Assembly (NCBI GenBank): GCA_019635975.1
Contig: JAHBYM010000017.1
Location: forward strand, 1 to 33,301
Length of the DNA stretch: 33,301 nucleotides
Direction of reading: 5' to 3'
From: Parvibaculum sp.
GTDB lineage: Bacteria > Pseudomonadota > Alphaproteobacteria > Parvibaculales > Parvibaculaceae
The first letter of the stretch is position 1. Each line of letters begins with the position of its first letter. The notes beneath the pieces are model-generated. The model had not been told where the DNA came from. It did no database searches and worked only from the letters and a program-made list of their open reading frames with translations. Of the stretch, positions 1-9,084 are shown piece after piece. The position numbers were made by a program, and so were the translations under genes.

Positions 1-864
1 GCTGCCAGCGTCATGGATGTCGTCGATATACTCGCCATACGCGGCGGGCGCGATCGGCCCGCGTACGCGCTGCCGCATCAGATCCGAAAAACCCATGATC
101 GCGTTTAGCGGCGTACGCAGATCGTGGCTCATATTGGCGAGAAAAGACGATTTGGCGTTGTTGGCGTCTTCGGCCGCCTGCCTCTCGCGAATCGCCTCAT
201 CGCGCGCAGCTTGCAGGTCTGCGGCCATCGCCTCGTTCTCAAATCTCAGACGGAGACTATTCACGATGTGCCGGTTGACGAATTTCCCGGCCCGCAAAAT
301 GGTGACGGTCCATGCGGTGAGCAGAAACAGAACGACGAAATTGAGATTGGACGGGTGTGCTAGAAGAAGAATGCTAACGGCACAGAAGAAAGCGAGTTGA
401 CCGTTGGCGAAAGCGGACCAATGGCTCGCATGGACGGTGATCATCATCAGTGGCGTGCCGAACGCCAGGGCGAAGATAAAAAGATTGTTCTCTGCGTTCC
501 CAGGCTCCCAGAGCAACCAGAGGCACGCTGCCCAGACAAGCGGGCCGCGTACCGCCGTGTACCCATAGACACGCGACCAAAAAGTTACCTTGTCGAGCGG
601 TGCCGGTTCGCGTTTGAACCACCGGTCGAGCAGAAATACGCTCGCTATCTGCAAGGCGAGGAGCACCACTATGACGCCGATCACGCCCGGCGAAACATCG
701 CCGAGTTCCGGTGCCACGCCCGACCAAAAAATGCCGACGACAAGTGCGGTCCATAGCGGCATTCCGACAACGCCAAACAGCGCGCCAGAGTTGATCTGCT
801 CGATACTCGCGAGATCGACTCTTGCATCGAGAACCTGTTCGCTATCGGTCGCGCTCCGTTCCAT
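1..864 (-). CDS. membrane-bound sensor histidine kinase, 5' part (partial)
   Basis: The gene reads leftward and leaves the window, so only the first 288 codons are visible. The N-terminal half has about five or six hydrophobic segments (roughly residues 28-50, 57-80, 105-118, 127-142, 155-195). A short charged helix follows, then the H-box [19 protein letters not shown] with the phospho-accepting histidine, which marks a HisKA dimerisation domain. The ATPase domain must lie beyond the left edge. I chose the ATG at 864; the frame is closed by a stop at 910-912, and a GTG at 900 is the only nearby alternative. The integral-membrane sensor resembles a polytopic (MASE/7TM-like) input domain, but I cannot name the family or the signal. 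Confident as a histidine kinase; its partner regulator is unknown. Confidence 0.88.
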   Translation of the reverse strand, partial: MERSATDSEQVLDARVDLASIEQINSGALFGVVGMPLWTALVVGIFWSGVAPELGDVSPGVIGVIVVLLALQIASVFLLDRWFKREPAPLDKVTFWSRVYGYTAVRGPLVWAACLWLLWEPGNAENNLFIFALAFGTPLMMITVHASHWSAFANGQLAFFCAVSILLLAHPSNLNFVVLFLLTAWTVTILRAGKFVNRHIVNSLRLRFENEAMAADLQAARDEAIRERQAAEDANNAKSSFLANMSHDLRTPLNAIMGFSDLMRQRVRGPIAPAAYGEYIDDIHDAGS

Positions 865-1084
865 CGGCTGCCTGTCCGGAAATAGGCAGGCAGTGTGCAC
901 CGATCGGCACTAAGAAATGGTTTCCAAAATCTTGCCGCGGCGGATATGAAACGGTCGATTTCAGTGCCTGAGAAAGAGGAAATGCGACAGCCCGCGCTGT
1001 CAGAAGCCCCTCCCTTGGATATATCTGCACCGAACTGGAGGATTACCGCCAGATGATCGTCATTGAATTCTCTTTGGTTCGGAT

Positions 1085-1285
1085 CAGTGCACACGCATAG
1101 CACACGTCATCCCTTAAACAGTTGATACCAAAGGAGAATCTTCCAAATCCATCATGGGCGCGATGGAGATTTTGTTTATCAGCGTATTCAACAGCTTACC
1201 CGCAACCGGGGGGCTTCAAAGAGGCCAAGTTTACGCTGTTGTACCTCCCGATGCGCCTGGTAGCACATGAAAAGTTTTGGCGGGC
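1085..1285 (+). repeat. dispersed intergenic element, copy 1 of 3
   Basis: About 200 nt that recur near 11337 and 19936 in the same orientation. The core 1115-1198 aligns without gaps to 11371-11454 and 19972-20055. CCATCATGGGCGCGATGG is identical in all three, as is CAGCTTACCCG. The core folds back on itself: 1115-1125 with 1188-1198 (9 of 11 pairs), 1135-1141 with 1167-1173 (7 pairs, one G-U), and 1149-1153 with 1162-1166. Similarity extends upstream to CACACGCA near 1090 and downstream to GAAAAG near 1273. A 38-codon frame starts at the conserved ATG (1154) and stops at 1268. This gap (865-1363) otherwise holds only a terminator-like hairpin. Confidence 0.8.
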
Positions 1286-1325
1286 GCGTAAACGACGCTG
1301 GCGGTCGATGGTCCGACCTGAAGAA

Positions 1326-1358
1326 CTGCGGAACGGGGCCTGGCATTCCGTCCCGCAG
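1326..1358 (-). terminator. hairpin after the hydrolase gene
   Basis: An 11-bp inverted repeat with one mismatch (1326-1336 with 1348-1358, loop 11 nt) starts 5 nt beyond the stop of the minus-strand hydrolase. On the minus strand it is followed by TTCTTC, a weak U-rich tail, so an intrinsic terminator is likely but imperfect. Confidence 0.5.
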
Positions 1359-1363
1359 CCACC

Positions 1364-2350
1364 TCAGCCGGCGATGAACTTCAGGAGGTCGGCGTTCAGC
1401 ACGTCGGCATTCACTGTCAGCATGCCGTGAGAGAAACCGGGATAGGTCTTCAGTGAGCCGTTCGGCAGCAGCTTGACGGCCTTCAAGGCCGAGGCGGCGA
1501 TCGGAACGACCTGGTCGTCCTCACCGTGCAGCACCAGCGTCGGGACGGTGATCGCCTTGAGGTCATCGGTCTGGTCGGTTTCCGAGAAGGCCTTGATGCC
1601 GTCGTAATGCGCCTTGGCGCTGCCCATCATGCCCTGCCGCCACCAGTTCTGGATCACGCCTTCATGGACCGTCGCGCCATCGCGGTTGAAGCCGTAGAAC
1701 GGGCCTGATGGAACGTCGCGGAAAAACTGCGCGCGGTTGCCGGCCAGCGCCGTCCGAAAGCCATCGAAGACCTCCATCGGCGTGCCCTCGGGGTTGTCGC
1801 CGGTTTTCAACATCAAGGGCGGAATGGCAGCGACAAGCACAGCCTTGGCCACGCGGCCGGCCGGTTCGCCGAATTTGGCCACGTAGCGCGCCACCTCGCC
1901 ACCACCTGTGGAATGGCCGATGTGAACCGCGTTCCGCAGATCCAGCGCCTCGGCGACGGCGAAGGCGTCGGCTGCGTAGTGGTCGATATCGTGACCCTCG
2001 GCGACCTGCGCCGAGCGTCCATGACCACGCCGGTCGTGCGCGACGACGCGATAGCCCTTCGACAGGAAGAAAAGCATCTGCGCGTCCCAATCGTCGGACG
2101 AGAGGGGCCAGCCATGATGAAAAACGACGGGCTGCGCGTCTTTGGGACCCCAGTCCTTGTAGAAAATCTCGACGCCATCCTTGGTTGTGACGGAGCTCAT
2201 GGTGCGTTCTCCTTCTTGGGCGTTGTGAGTTGCGGGTTCCGCGGTATGCGCGATACCCAGATGAAAGACGAAGCTTGCCGCAAATGCGGAGGCCGAGATC
2301 AGAGCGCCACGGCGGCTGAGCGACAGACAAGGGACGGAGATATCGGGCAT
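1364..2350 (-). CDS. alpha/beta hydrolase, cofactor-free haloperoxidase/perhydrolase type, probably exported
   Basis: The 328-residue protein has the full alpha/beta-hydrolase set of the non-haem chloroperoxidase family: oxyanion region HHGWPLSSDDWD, nucleophile Ser147 in GHSTGGG, acid in HGEDDQVVP (about 278) and His308 in GFSHGM. Such enzymes hydrolyse esters and can make peracids; the real substrate is not visible. Residues 1-38 look like a signal peptide with a twin-arginine-like SRRGAL before a hydrophobic stretch, so export to the periplasm is likely. The ATG at 2350 has GGAG seven bases upstream. A second ATG at 2200 (MSSVTTKDG), exactly where the hydrolase fold begins, has an even better AAGGAG site, so a cytosolic form may also be made. 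The gene ends with a hairpin and seems to stand alone. Confidence 0.87.
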   Translation of the reverse strand: MPDISVPCLSLSRRGALISASAFAASFVFHLGIAHTAEPATHNAQEGERTMSSVTTKDGVEIFYKDWGPKDAQPVVFHHGWPLSSDDWDAQMLFFLSKGYRVVAHDRRGHGRSAQVAEGHDIDHYAADAFAVAEALDLRNAVHIGHSTGGGEVARYVAKFGEPAGRVAKAVLVAAIPPLMLKTGDNPEGTPMEVFDGFRTALAGNRAQFFRDVPSGPFYGFNRDGATVHEGVIQNWWRQGMMGSAKAHYDGIKAFSETDQTDDLKAITVPTLVLHGEDDQVVPIAASALKAVKLLPNGSLKTYPGFSHGMLTVNADVLNADLLKFIAG

Positions 2351-2534
2351 GGAGGTGCTCCGTGATTTGTGCAAAGCGGCGTGACGGAATTCAAGTGCGC
2401 GCTCGTACATGACAGCAGACATGCGCTGAAGGACACATTGTCTGGAGGTCAGGATGTCAGTTCGATTTGAAAGGCGGTAGTGCGCGCTGACGAGAAGCTG
2501 TGTCGCCGAAAGCGGAACCCCGATCGAGTTCAAC

Positions 2535-2551
2535 GAACGGCGCGACCGTTC
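2535..2551 (-). terminator. short hairpin after the Kef-type gene
   Basis: GAACGG and CCGTTC form a 6-bp stem with a 5-nt loop, 9 nt beyond the stop of the antiporter gene on the minus strand. No clear U-run follows, so terminator function is only plausible. Confidence 0.3.
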
Positions 2552-2560
2552 AGACTCGCT

Positions 2561-4330
2561 CTATTGCCGCTCGGCGGCGGGTACCTTGCCGAGCGGTTCC
2601 GGAACGGGCTGGGTGTGCAACCGGTCCAGACCCGACATGATGTCTCCCTGCACCTGCTCGGAAAGACGCTCGGCATCCCGCTGGCGGATGTCCGCTGCGG
2701 CCTCTTCGACTTCGAGCTCGGAAAAACCCAACGCGCGCAGTCCTTCCGCGCCCATCAGATAGGCGGATTCAACGGTCTCGCGGATTTGATAGTCGACGCC
2801 CGCGCGGATCAGCTCGACGGCATGTCCGCGGTCATAGCTTCGCACCAGCAGTTTGGCCTGCGGAAATTCGTGTTGCGCAAGCTCCACGATCTGCAATGCA
2901 GATTTCCGGTCATCGACACAAATCATAATCGCGTCGGTCGCGTTCGCACCGGAGTGGTGCAGCGTATCGAGCCGCGTACCGTCGCCGAAGAAGACCTTGA
3001 ATCCGAATCGTGCCGCATCGCGGATCCTATCGGGATCGCTGTCGATGACAGAAAGGCTGATGCCCTTCGACAACAGGAGCTGCGATGCGATCTGGCCGAA
3101 GCGGCCGAACCCGATGACAAGTATCCGGCCCTTTAGGTCCTTGGCAAGGTCGACCCCTTCCATCGACGCTTCGCTACGCAGCAGCCGGTCCGCCGCGATG
3201 ATAAGGAGAGGCGTCAAGGCCATGGAGAGGATGACGACAGTCGTGAACAGCGAGTTTTCCCGCGCATCGATCACGCCGGCCGACGCCGCCGCGGCATAGA
3301 GCACGAAGGCGAATTCCCCTCCCTGCAGGAACATGGAGGTCCGGTGCAGTGCTTGATGGTTGGAAGCGCCGAACACACGCCCGACCGCATAGACCACCAC
3401 CCCTTTCGCAAGGGTGAATGCCGCGAGTATCGACAACAGAAACCAGGGCTCGGCGAAGACGATGGACAGATCGAGCGACATGCCGACGGCGAGGAAGAAC
3501 AGCCCCATGAGCAGGCCGCGAAATGGCTCGATGTCGCTTTCAATCTGGTGGCGATAGCTCGAACTCGACAGCATCACGCCGGCAAGGAATGCGCCCATCG
3601 CCATCGACAGGCCGGCGGCTTCCATCAGCAGCGCGGCACCGAGAACGACCAGCAGCGCGCCGGCGGTGAGCACTTCTCTTGTGCGGGTGCGCGCCAGCAG
3701 AGCGAAGAACGGGTTCAACCCCCAATAGGACACAGCAAGGAGCACAAGCAGCGCCGCCACCGCTATCAATACGCTGATCCATCCCGCTTCCCCGGCCGCC
3801 AGCGGCGACAGGAAAGCGACCACTGCCAGCAGCGGAACGATCATCAGATCCTCGAATAGCAGGATCGAGACCGATTTCTGGCCTTCGCTGCTGGCAATCT
3901 CGCCGCGGTCCTGAAGCATCGACATGATGACGGCGGTGGAGGAGAGGACGAAGCCCGCACCGGCAACGAAGGCAACCGGACCGGACATGTCGAAGATCAG
4001 GGCACCGGCAAGTGCAAGGGCGGCGGTTGCGGCGGCTACCTGCACGAGACCCAGGCCGAATATCTGTCCGCGCATGGCCCAAAGTTTTCGGGGCCTCAGT
4101 TCTAGTCCGATTACGAACAGAAACATCACAACGCCAAGTTCCGCGAAATGCAGGATCGACTGCGTGTCGGTGATGAGCCCCAGTACCGAAGGTCCGACGA
4201 GAAGACCGGCCGCGAAATATCCGAGCACCGAGCCGAGGCCGAGCCGTTGAAACAGCGGGACGGCAACGACCGCCGCTCCCATCAAAAGAACGGCCGGTCC
4301 GATCGTGTGCATCAAGCCCGCTTCAGCCAT
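2561..4330 (-). CDS. KefB/KefC-type monovalent cation:proton antiporter
   Basis: A 589-residue CPA2-family transporter. About a dozen membrane segments cover residues 1-385 and include the family signatures LGYFAAGLLVGP, FVIGLEL and LSSTAVIMSMLQ. The cytoplasmic loop contains ESDIEPFRGLLMGLFF, very close to the regulatory loop of E. coli KefC. A TrkA-N/KTN nucleotide-binding domain follows (RILVIGFGRFGQ, then FGDGTRLDTLHHSGA, and a RETVESA stretch). In E. coli, Kef systems are held shut by glutathione and opened by glutathione adducts of electrophiles, acidifying the cytoplasm. The same gating here is an inference. The ATG at 4330 has AAAGG seven bases upstream; a TTG at 4345 is less likely. 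It is the last gene of the minus-strand run, 54 nt after the aldehyde dehydrogenase. Confidence 0.9.
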   Translation of the reverse strand: MAEAGLMHTIGPAVLLMGAAVVAVPLFQRLGLGSVLGYFAAGLLVGPSVLGLITDTQSILHFAELGVVMFLFVIGLELRPRKLWAMRGQIFGLGLVQVAAATAALALAGALIFDMSGPVAFVAGAGFVLSSTAVIMSMLQDRGEIASSEGQKSVSILLFEDLMIVPLLAVVAFLSPLAAGEAGWISVLIAVAALLVLLAVSYWGLNPFFALLARTRTREVLTAGALLVVLGAALLMEAAGLSMAMGAFLAGVMLSSSSYRHQIESDIEPFRGLLMGLFFLAVGMSLDLSIVFAEPWFLLSILAAFTLAKGVVVYAVGRVFGASNHQALHRTSMFLQGGEFAFVLYAAAASAGVIDARENSLFTTVVILSMALTPLLIIAADRLLRSEASMEGVDLAKDLKGRILVIGFGRFGQIASQLLLSKGISLSVIDSDPDRIRDAARFGFKVFFGDGTRLDTLHHSGANATDAIMICVDDRKSALQIVELAQHEFPQAKLLVRSYDRGHAVELIRAGVDYQIRETVESAYLMGAEGLRALGFSELEVEEAAADIRQRDAERLSEQVQGDIMSGLDRLHTQPVPEPLGKVPAAERQ

Positions 4331-4384
4331 CGACTTGCCTTTCAAATATGTTGCCCCGACGCGCGGAGACGTTGAGCCGGGCCG

Positions 4385-5767
4385 TTAGCTTTTGCGCATC
4401 AGGATCATCTTTTCCTGTGTCATGTCGCGCATGGTGTAGGGTATTCCGCCGGTGCCGTATCCGGATTCCCTGCGGCCGGCGAAGGGCATCCAGTCGGTTC
4501 GGAAAGCAGTGGGATCGTTGATCATCACAGCCGAGGCATCGAGACGATTTGCGGCGCGCATTGCCACGTCTATGTCCTGTGCGAAGATGCTGGCCTGGAA
4601 GGCTGTCGGCAGGGAATTGGCCCGGCGAATGGCCTCGTCGAGATCGACATATCGATAGACCGCGACGAGGGGGCCGAAGACTTCCAGCTTCGATATCCTT
4701 GCATCGGCCGGGGGATCAAGCAGCACCGCCGGCCTCAACGTCGTATCGGACAGGCGTTCGCCCCCGGTCGCGAGGGTAGCCCCTCGCCCGACAGCTTCCT
4801 CGATCCATTGCGCGACCCGATCCGCCTCGCGCGGCAGGATCAACGGACCGACTTCGGTATCTTTCAGCGTCGGGTCGGCGGTACGCAATTTCTCGACGCG
4901 AGCGACGAGCATCTGCGTGAACTCTTCGGCGATGCCGTCGTGAACAAAGATGCGCTGCGTCGAAACGCAGACCTGCCCGGCATGGTAGTAACCGCCCTTG
5001 ACGACGGGTTCGATGACCTTGTCGAGGTCGGCGCTGCGGTCGACGATCGCCGGCGCGGCGCCGCCATGCTCCAACGCCGAGCGCGTGCCGGGGGCAAGCC
5101 TGGAATGCAGGTGCCAGCCGACGCGAGCTGACCCAATGAAGCTGAGGAAGGCGATGCGCCGGTCGGTGGCGAGCTTTTCGGCGAGTGCGTTGTCTTCCGT
5201 GATGAAGGTCTGACACCACGGCTCCGGCAAGCCCGCCTCCCGGACAAGCGTCACGAAATCGAGGCAGGACAGTGGCGTCGTGCTCGCCGGTTTGACGATC
5301 ACCGGACAGCCAACCGCGATGGCCGGCGCGACCTGATGGACGATCAGGTTCAGCGGATGGTTGAAAGCGGAGATCGCCGCGACGATGCCGATGGGTTCCT
5401 TGGTCGTGAAAGCCCATCGGTTTTCCGCCGCTGCCGACAGCCCCATCGGGATCTCCCGGCCGGCAAAATTGCGTAGCTCGTCGGCGGCATTCTGGACGCC
5501 GTCGATCGCGCGGTTCGTCTCGATGATTGCATCTGGAAGCGGCTTGCCACCCTCTCGCGCGATCTGCATGGCGAGATGGTCGCGCCTGTCTTGCATCAGC
5601 GCGGCCAGCTTGCGGAGGATCGCAATGCGCCGGTGAGGCATCAGCCAGCCATCGCGTTCCCTGAAGGCCTTTTCGGCAGCTTCTAGTTTGAGCTCCAGCG
5701 CAGCGGCATTATCGGTCGCGATCTCTGCGATCGGCGCGCGGTCGAAGGCTTGCACGACTGTCAGCAT
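4385..5767 (-). CDS. NAD(P)-dependent aldehyde dehydrogenase family protein
   Basis: The 460-residue protein has the aldehyde dehydrogenase fold and active site: Asn136 in AFNHPLN, Lys159 in VIVKPAS, the general base Glu233 in LEHGG and the nucleophile Cys267 in GQVCVST. It oxidises an aldehyde to the acid. The substrate is open; the sequence looks nearer to the lactaldehyde/phospho- or sulfo-aldehyde branch than to betaine aldehyde dehydrogenases, which is an impression only. The ATG at 5767 is preceded by GGGGAGAGAGG and starts 22 nt after the stop of the acetolactate-synthase-like gene, so the two are almost certainly cotranscribed. The pairing hints that the aldehyde comes from, or competes with, the thiamine-diphosphate enzyme next door. 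Confidence 0.9.
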   Translation of the reverse strand: MLTVVQAFDRAPIAEIATDNAAALELKLEAAEKAFRERDGWLMPHRRIAILRKLAALMQDRRDHLAMQIAREGGKPLPDAIIETNRAIDGVQNAADELRNFAGREIPMGLSAAAENRWAFTTKEPIGIVAAISAFNHPLNLIVHQVAPAIAVGCPVIVKPASTTPLSCLDFVTLVREAGLPEPWCQTFITEDNALAEKLATDRRIAFLSFIGSARVGWHLHSRLAPGTRSALEHGGAAPAIVDRSADLDKVIEPVVKGGYYHAGQVCVSTQRIFVHDGIAEEFTQMLVARVEKLRTADPTLKDTEVGPLILPREADRVAQWIEEAVGRGATLATGGERLSDTTLRPAVLLDPPADARISKLEVFGPLVAVYRYVDLDEAIRRANSLPTAFQASIFAQDIDVAMRAANRLDASAVMINDPTAFRTDWMPFAGRRESGYGTGGIPYTMRDMTQEKMILMRKS

Positions 5768-5789
5768 CGCCTCTCTCCCCGTGCCGGAA

Positions 5790-7445
5790 CTAGGCACACT
5801 CTACATCCGGCGTCCGGTTGCGCAACTCGTCGACCAGCACGCGCGTGTTCTCGGAATAGTCGATGGGCACGTCAACGAGATGAACCCCGCCACCAGCAAA
5901 AGCGGCCTCGAGCGCCGGCACGAGTTCCTCGACCGCGCTCACCCGGGAGCCCTTCGCGCCATAAGCTTCCGCATAGCGCACGAAATCTGGGTTACCGAAG
6001 CTCATCCCGAAATCCGGGAAGCCGTCTACCGCCTGCTTCCAGCGGATCATGCCATAGGCGCTGTCGTTCAGGACGACCACCACGAGGTTCAGTCCGAGCC
6101 GCACCGCCGTTTCCATCTCCTGCGAGTTCATCATGAAGCCGCCATCGCCGCAGACCGCCATGACGCGTCTCCCGGGGTAGAGCAATGCCGCCATCATCGC
6201 CGAGGGAAGGCCGGCCCCCATCGTGGCGAGCGCGTTGTCGAGCAGCAACGTGTTGGCGACATGGGTGCGGTAGTTGCGAGCGAACCAGATCTTGTACATG
6301 CCGTTGTCGAGGCAGACGATGCCGTCTTCCGGCATGACCCTGCGGACATCGTGGACGACGCGCTGCGGCGTCGGCGGGAAGCGGTCTTCCTCGGCGCGGT
6401 CGTTTATGTGGGCCAGAATCTTCTGGCGCAGGTCGAGCATTCCCGCGTCTGCCGAAAGGCGGCCTTCGAGGCGCGCACCGAGCGCCTCGACGGAAGCCCC
6501 GATGTCGCCGATCAGCTCGATATCCGGGTGATAGACCTGTTCGACGCTGGCGGACCGGTAGCCGACATGGACGACCTTCGGGCCGCCGGCGCTCTGCATC
6601 AGGAAAGGCGGCTTTTCGATCGTATCGTGGCCGATAGCGACGATCAGGTCGGCGCGCGCGACGGCCTCGTGCACATAGTCGCCCTCAGAGAGCGCGGCGG
6701 TCCCCATATAGAGGTTGGAGCCGCCGGTGACGGCGCCCTTGCCCATCTGCGTGTTGAAAAAGGGTAATCGGGTGCGGGTCACGAAAGTGGACAGCGGTTC
6801 CACCAGCGAGGGCCGGTTGCCGGCCGCGCCGATCATGGCCAGCGGGCGCTTTGCAGCGAGGATCGTCTCCACCACCCTGTCGAGCGCGGCGGCATGGGCC
6901 ACGGGGCGCTCCAGCGCATGAGGCGGAATGAGGGAGACATTGTCCACCTCCTTGGCCGCGACGTCCTCGGGAAGCTCAAGATGCACCGGCCCCGGCCGCT
7001 CTTCCATCGCGATGCGAAACGCATCGCGCACCGTTGAAGGGATCGCCGCTGCACTGACGATCTGGCGCGTCATTTTGGTCAGCGGCTTCATCGAGGCGAC
7101 GATATCGACGATCTGGAAACGGGCTTGCTTGGCGCTCATGACCGCCTTCTGACCGGTAATGAGGATCATCGGCATGGCGCCCAGATGCGCATAGGCCGCG
7201 CCGGTCGAGAAGTTCAACGCGCCGGGACCCAGCGTCGCAAGGCAGACGCCGGGTCTGCCGGTAAGCCGTCCATACGTGGCCGCCATGAACGCCGCGGCCT
7301 GCTCATGACGGCTCAGGACAAGTTCGATGCCGGAGGTTCTCAACGACTCCAGCAGATCGAGGTTCTCCTCACCCGGCACACCGAAGATGCGATCCACGCC
7401 TTCATTTTCCAGCGCTGCGACAAGAAGGTCCGATCCTTTCGGCAT
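5790..7445 (-). CDS. acetolactate synthase large-subunit-like thiamine-diphosphate enzyme
   Basis: A 551-residue member of the TPP-dependent decarboxylase/synthase family with three domains: the N-terminal Pyr domain containing the catalytic Glu48 (LSRHEQAAAFMA), a central Rossmann-like domain, and the PP domain with the cofactor motif from GDGGFMMN to VVLND. The nearest description is acetolactate synthase, which condenses two 2-oxoacids. No regulatory small subunit (IlvN/IlvH) adjoins it, so a catabolic or unrelated carboligase/decarboxylase role fits better than branched-chain amino acid synthesis. The ATG at 7445 has AGGAG eight bases upstream; in-frame starts up to 7508 lack this. It lies 66 nt after the MoaF/SnoaL gene in a co-directional run. 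Confidence 0.86.
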   Translation of the reverse strand: MPKGSDLLVAALENEGVDRIFGVPGEENLDLLESLRTSGIELVLSRHEQAAAFMAATYGRLTGRPGVCLATLGPGALNFSTGAAYAHLGAMPMILITGQKAVMSAKQARFQIVDIVASMKPLTKMTRQIVSAAAIPSTVRDAFRIAMEERPGPVHLELPEDVAAKEVDNVSLIPPHALERPVAHAAALDRVVETILAAKRPLAMIGAAGNRPSLVEPLSTFVTRTRLPFFNTQMGKGAVTGGSNLYMGTAALSEGDYVHEAVARADLIVAIGHDTIEKPPFLMQSAGGPKVVHVGYRSASVEQVYHPDIELIGDIGASVEALGARLEGRLSADAGMLDLRQKILAHINDRAEEDRFPPTPQRVVHDVRRVMPEDGIVCLDNGMYKIWFARNYRTHVANTLLLDNALATMGAGLPSAMMAALLYPGRRVMAVCGDGGFMMNSQEMETAVRLGLNLVVVVLNDSAYGMIRWKQAVDGFPDFGMSFGNPDFVRYAEAYGAKGSRVSAVEELVPALEAAFAGGGVHLVDVPIDYSENTRVLVDELRNRTPDVECA

Positions 7446-7511
7446 AACCCAAACTCCTGTGTTGATGGTCTCGACGGAATTCGCGATGACCATACACGGG
7501 TTGTGCAATCG

Positions 7512-8312
7512 TCACATATCGTCCCTGTGTGACTGGACCGCATTGGATTGGGTGGCTCGCGGCTGGGACGGCTCCGGACGAGTGCGGTGTGCTCCTTCCG
7601 TTGGATCGAACATCGAGAGACCGGCAACACCTGCGGTTGCCGCTACCTCATTCTGCAACACGTCCCAATGCTCGATGAGCTTGCCACCCTCAACCCGGAA
7701 AATGTCGACAACAACCTGCGGCTTCTCCGCCCAGCCGCGGATACGGCCATGGATGGCGACGAGATCGCCCTCGGCGACGATCAGGCCCGGCTCGTAGCAG
7801 ACGGACGGGGACAGAGCTTCGACGAGACCTTGCAATGCATCCCGGCCCTGCGGGATGCCGGGATTGTGCTGGATGTAATTCTCCGCATAGAGGCGTTCGA
7901 CCGCCGAAGCATCGTGCCGCTGAAAGAGGGAAGTCATGGCATCCAGCACCAGCGCCTTGTTCCGGTGGGGACGATCATCGGCGATGCGGTCGGCCGGCCG
8001 CGTGATTGAAACCGTTCCCCTCATGCGCAGAAACCGGCCATCAGGCAACGTAGCGAAGGAATGGATGACGCCGCGATCATAGTCCTGAATATTCATGACG
8101 GTCGCACCGTCATTTTCCTGCCAACTGACGGCGAAGATGCCGTTGCCGAGCGGTTGGACTTCCATATCGACTGTCTCGGCCCGGGCGAACGGGCCTTCCT
8201 TGATCTCGAATTTTAATTGCGAAGCTGAAACGAGCGAGAGAGAGACCTGAAAGTCCGGATAAGTAACATCCATTTCAAGACCGACCGGGAAACCATCCAT
8301 AGAGATTTTCAT
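7512..8312 (-). CDS. MoaF-like domain fused to a SnoaL-like (NTF2-fold) domain
   Basis: The 266-residue protein has two parts. Residues about 1-105 are beta-rich (FAVSWQENDGATVMNIQDY, then RFLRMRGTV) and resemble the lipocalin-like MoaF-type domain. Residues about 120-230 match the SnoaL/NTF2 fold found in predicted aldol-condensing enzymes (LYAENYIQHNPGIPQGRDAL, then KLIEHWDVLQ). NTF2-fold pockets bind hydrophobic or keto compounds; no exact reaction can be read off. A proline- and charge-rich tail ends the protein. The ATG at 8312 has GGAGG seven bases upstream. It lies between the isochorismatase-like gene (118 nt upstream) and the synthase gene (66 nt downstream), so it belongs to the same probable operon. 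Domain identities are from motif memory. Confidence 0.72.
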   Translation of the reverse strand: MKISMDGFPVGLEMDVTYPDFQVSLSLVSASQLKFEIKEGPFARAETVDMEVQPLGNGIFAVSWQENDGATVMNIQDYDRGVIHSFATLPDGRFLRMRGTVSITRPADRIADDRPHRNKALVLDAMTSLFQRHDASAVERLYAENYIQHNPGIPQGRDALQGLVEALSPSVCYEPGLIVAEGDLVAIHGRIRGWAEKPQVVVDIFRVEGGKLIEHWDVLQNEVAATAGVAGLSMFDPTEGAHRTRPEPSQPRATQSNAVQSHRDDM

Positions 8313-8430
8313 GGGCACTCCTCCGAGACGACAGGGATTGCAAAGATTGAAACCGGAACAGTGAGGACGGCGAGGACCGGCAGCGGGATCGACCGCCGCG
8401 CTGCCGGAATACTCGCCATCTCTACTCAGA

Positions 8431-9084
8431 TCACTCTGCGGCGCGCGGAAGCGGCGTGTTGAGGAGCTGCTGCTCCCAGAGGAAGGCAATGCCGCTGCCG
8501 GCTGCGTGCTGAATGACGACGTCGTTCAGCGCGAACGCGGTTTCGGCCCGCGCCCAGTCGCGCTGCCATTCTGCGGCCAGCGCCATCCAGGTGATCATGT
8601 TGACGCCGGCTGCGATCATGCGCTGGATGGCGATCTCGTGTGCCTCCACCGAAACGGCGCCCGACGCATCGGTGACCACCGTCACATCCCAGCCTTCGCC
8701 AGCCGCCTGAATCGCCGGCATCGCGACACAGACTTCCGTCCAGAGACCTGCGATGATCAACTGCTTGCGGCCTGTCGCCTTGACCACATCCACCACCTTC
8801 GGGTCCTCCCAGGTGTTGATGAAGGTCCGGTCGATCACTTCCTGACCGGGAAAGACGTCGGTGATCTGCGGAAAGATGTTGCCGCCGCGATCCGCGACCA
8901 CGCTCGTCAGGATGGTGGGAACGCCGAAAACCCTTGCAGCTTTCGCCAGCCCTGCCGAATTGTTGACCACCATGTGCGGATCGTGACTGTTCAGGTTCGC
9001 GAGCTGGTAGGGCTGATGGTCGATCAGAACGAGGACCGAGTCTTCGGGACGAAGAAGCGAATCCAGACCGTTGCGGAAAGTCAT
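8431..9084 (-). CDS. isochorismatase-family (YcaC-like) cysteine hydrolase
   Basis: The 217-residue protein shows the isochorismatase fold: Asp22 in VLVLIDHQPYQ and Cys119 in GLWTEVCVAM, with a conserved lysine expected in between, forming the Asp-Lys-Cys triad of the family. YcaC-type members are hydrolases of uncertain substrate and are not true isochorismatases. The ATG at 9084 has AAGGA six bases upstream. It is the first gene of the minus-strand run and is transcribed away from the LysR regulator 140 nt away, the usual arrangement for a LysR target. Together with pirin and the haloperoxidase-like hydrolase it suggests a response to oxidants or electrophiles, which is an inference from context. 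Confidence 0.88.
   Translation of the reverse strand: MTFRNGLDSLLRPEDSVLVLIDHQPYQLANLNSHDPHMVVNNSAGLAKAARVFGVPTILTSVVADRGGNIFPQITDVFPGQEVIDRTFINTWEDPKVVDVVKATGRKQLIIAGLWTEVCVAMPAIQAAGEGWDVTVVTDASGAVSVEAHEIAIQRMIAAGVNMITWMALAAEWQRDWARAETAFALNDVVIQHAAGSGIAFLWEQQLLNTPLPRAAE

Noticed and set aside
681..1103. 140-codon minus-strand frame overlapping the left-edge kinase start
   Set aside because: It overlaps the kinase in another frame; no recognisable fold, no convincing ribosome site, and its front overlaps repeat copy 1.
5790..7445. Naming the TPP enzyme ilvB or alsS
   Set aside because: No small subunit adjoins it and its reaction cannot be fixed from sequence, so a gene symbol would overstate the evidence.
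7340..7630. 96-codon minus-strand frame across the synthase start
   Set aside because: An out-of-frame shadow of the synthase N-terminus and the end of the SnoaL fusion.
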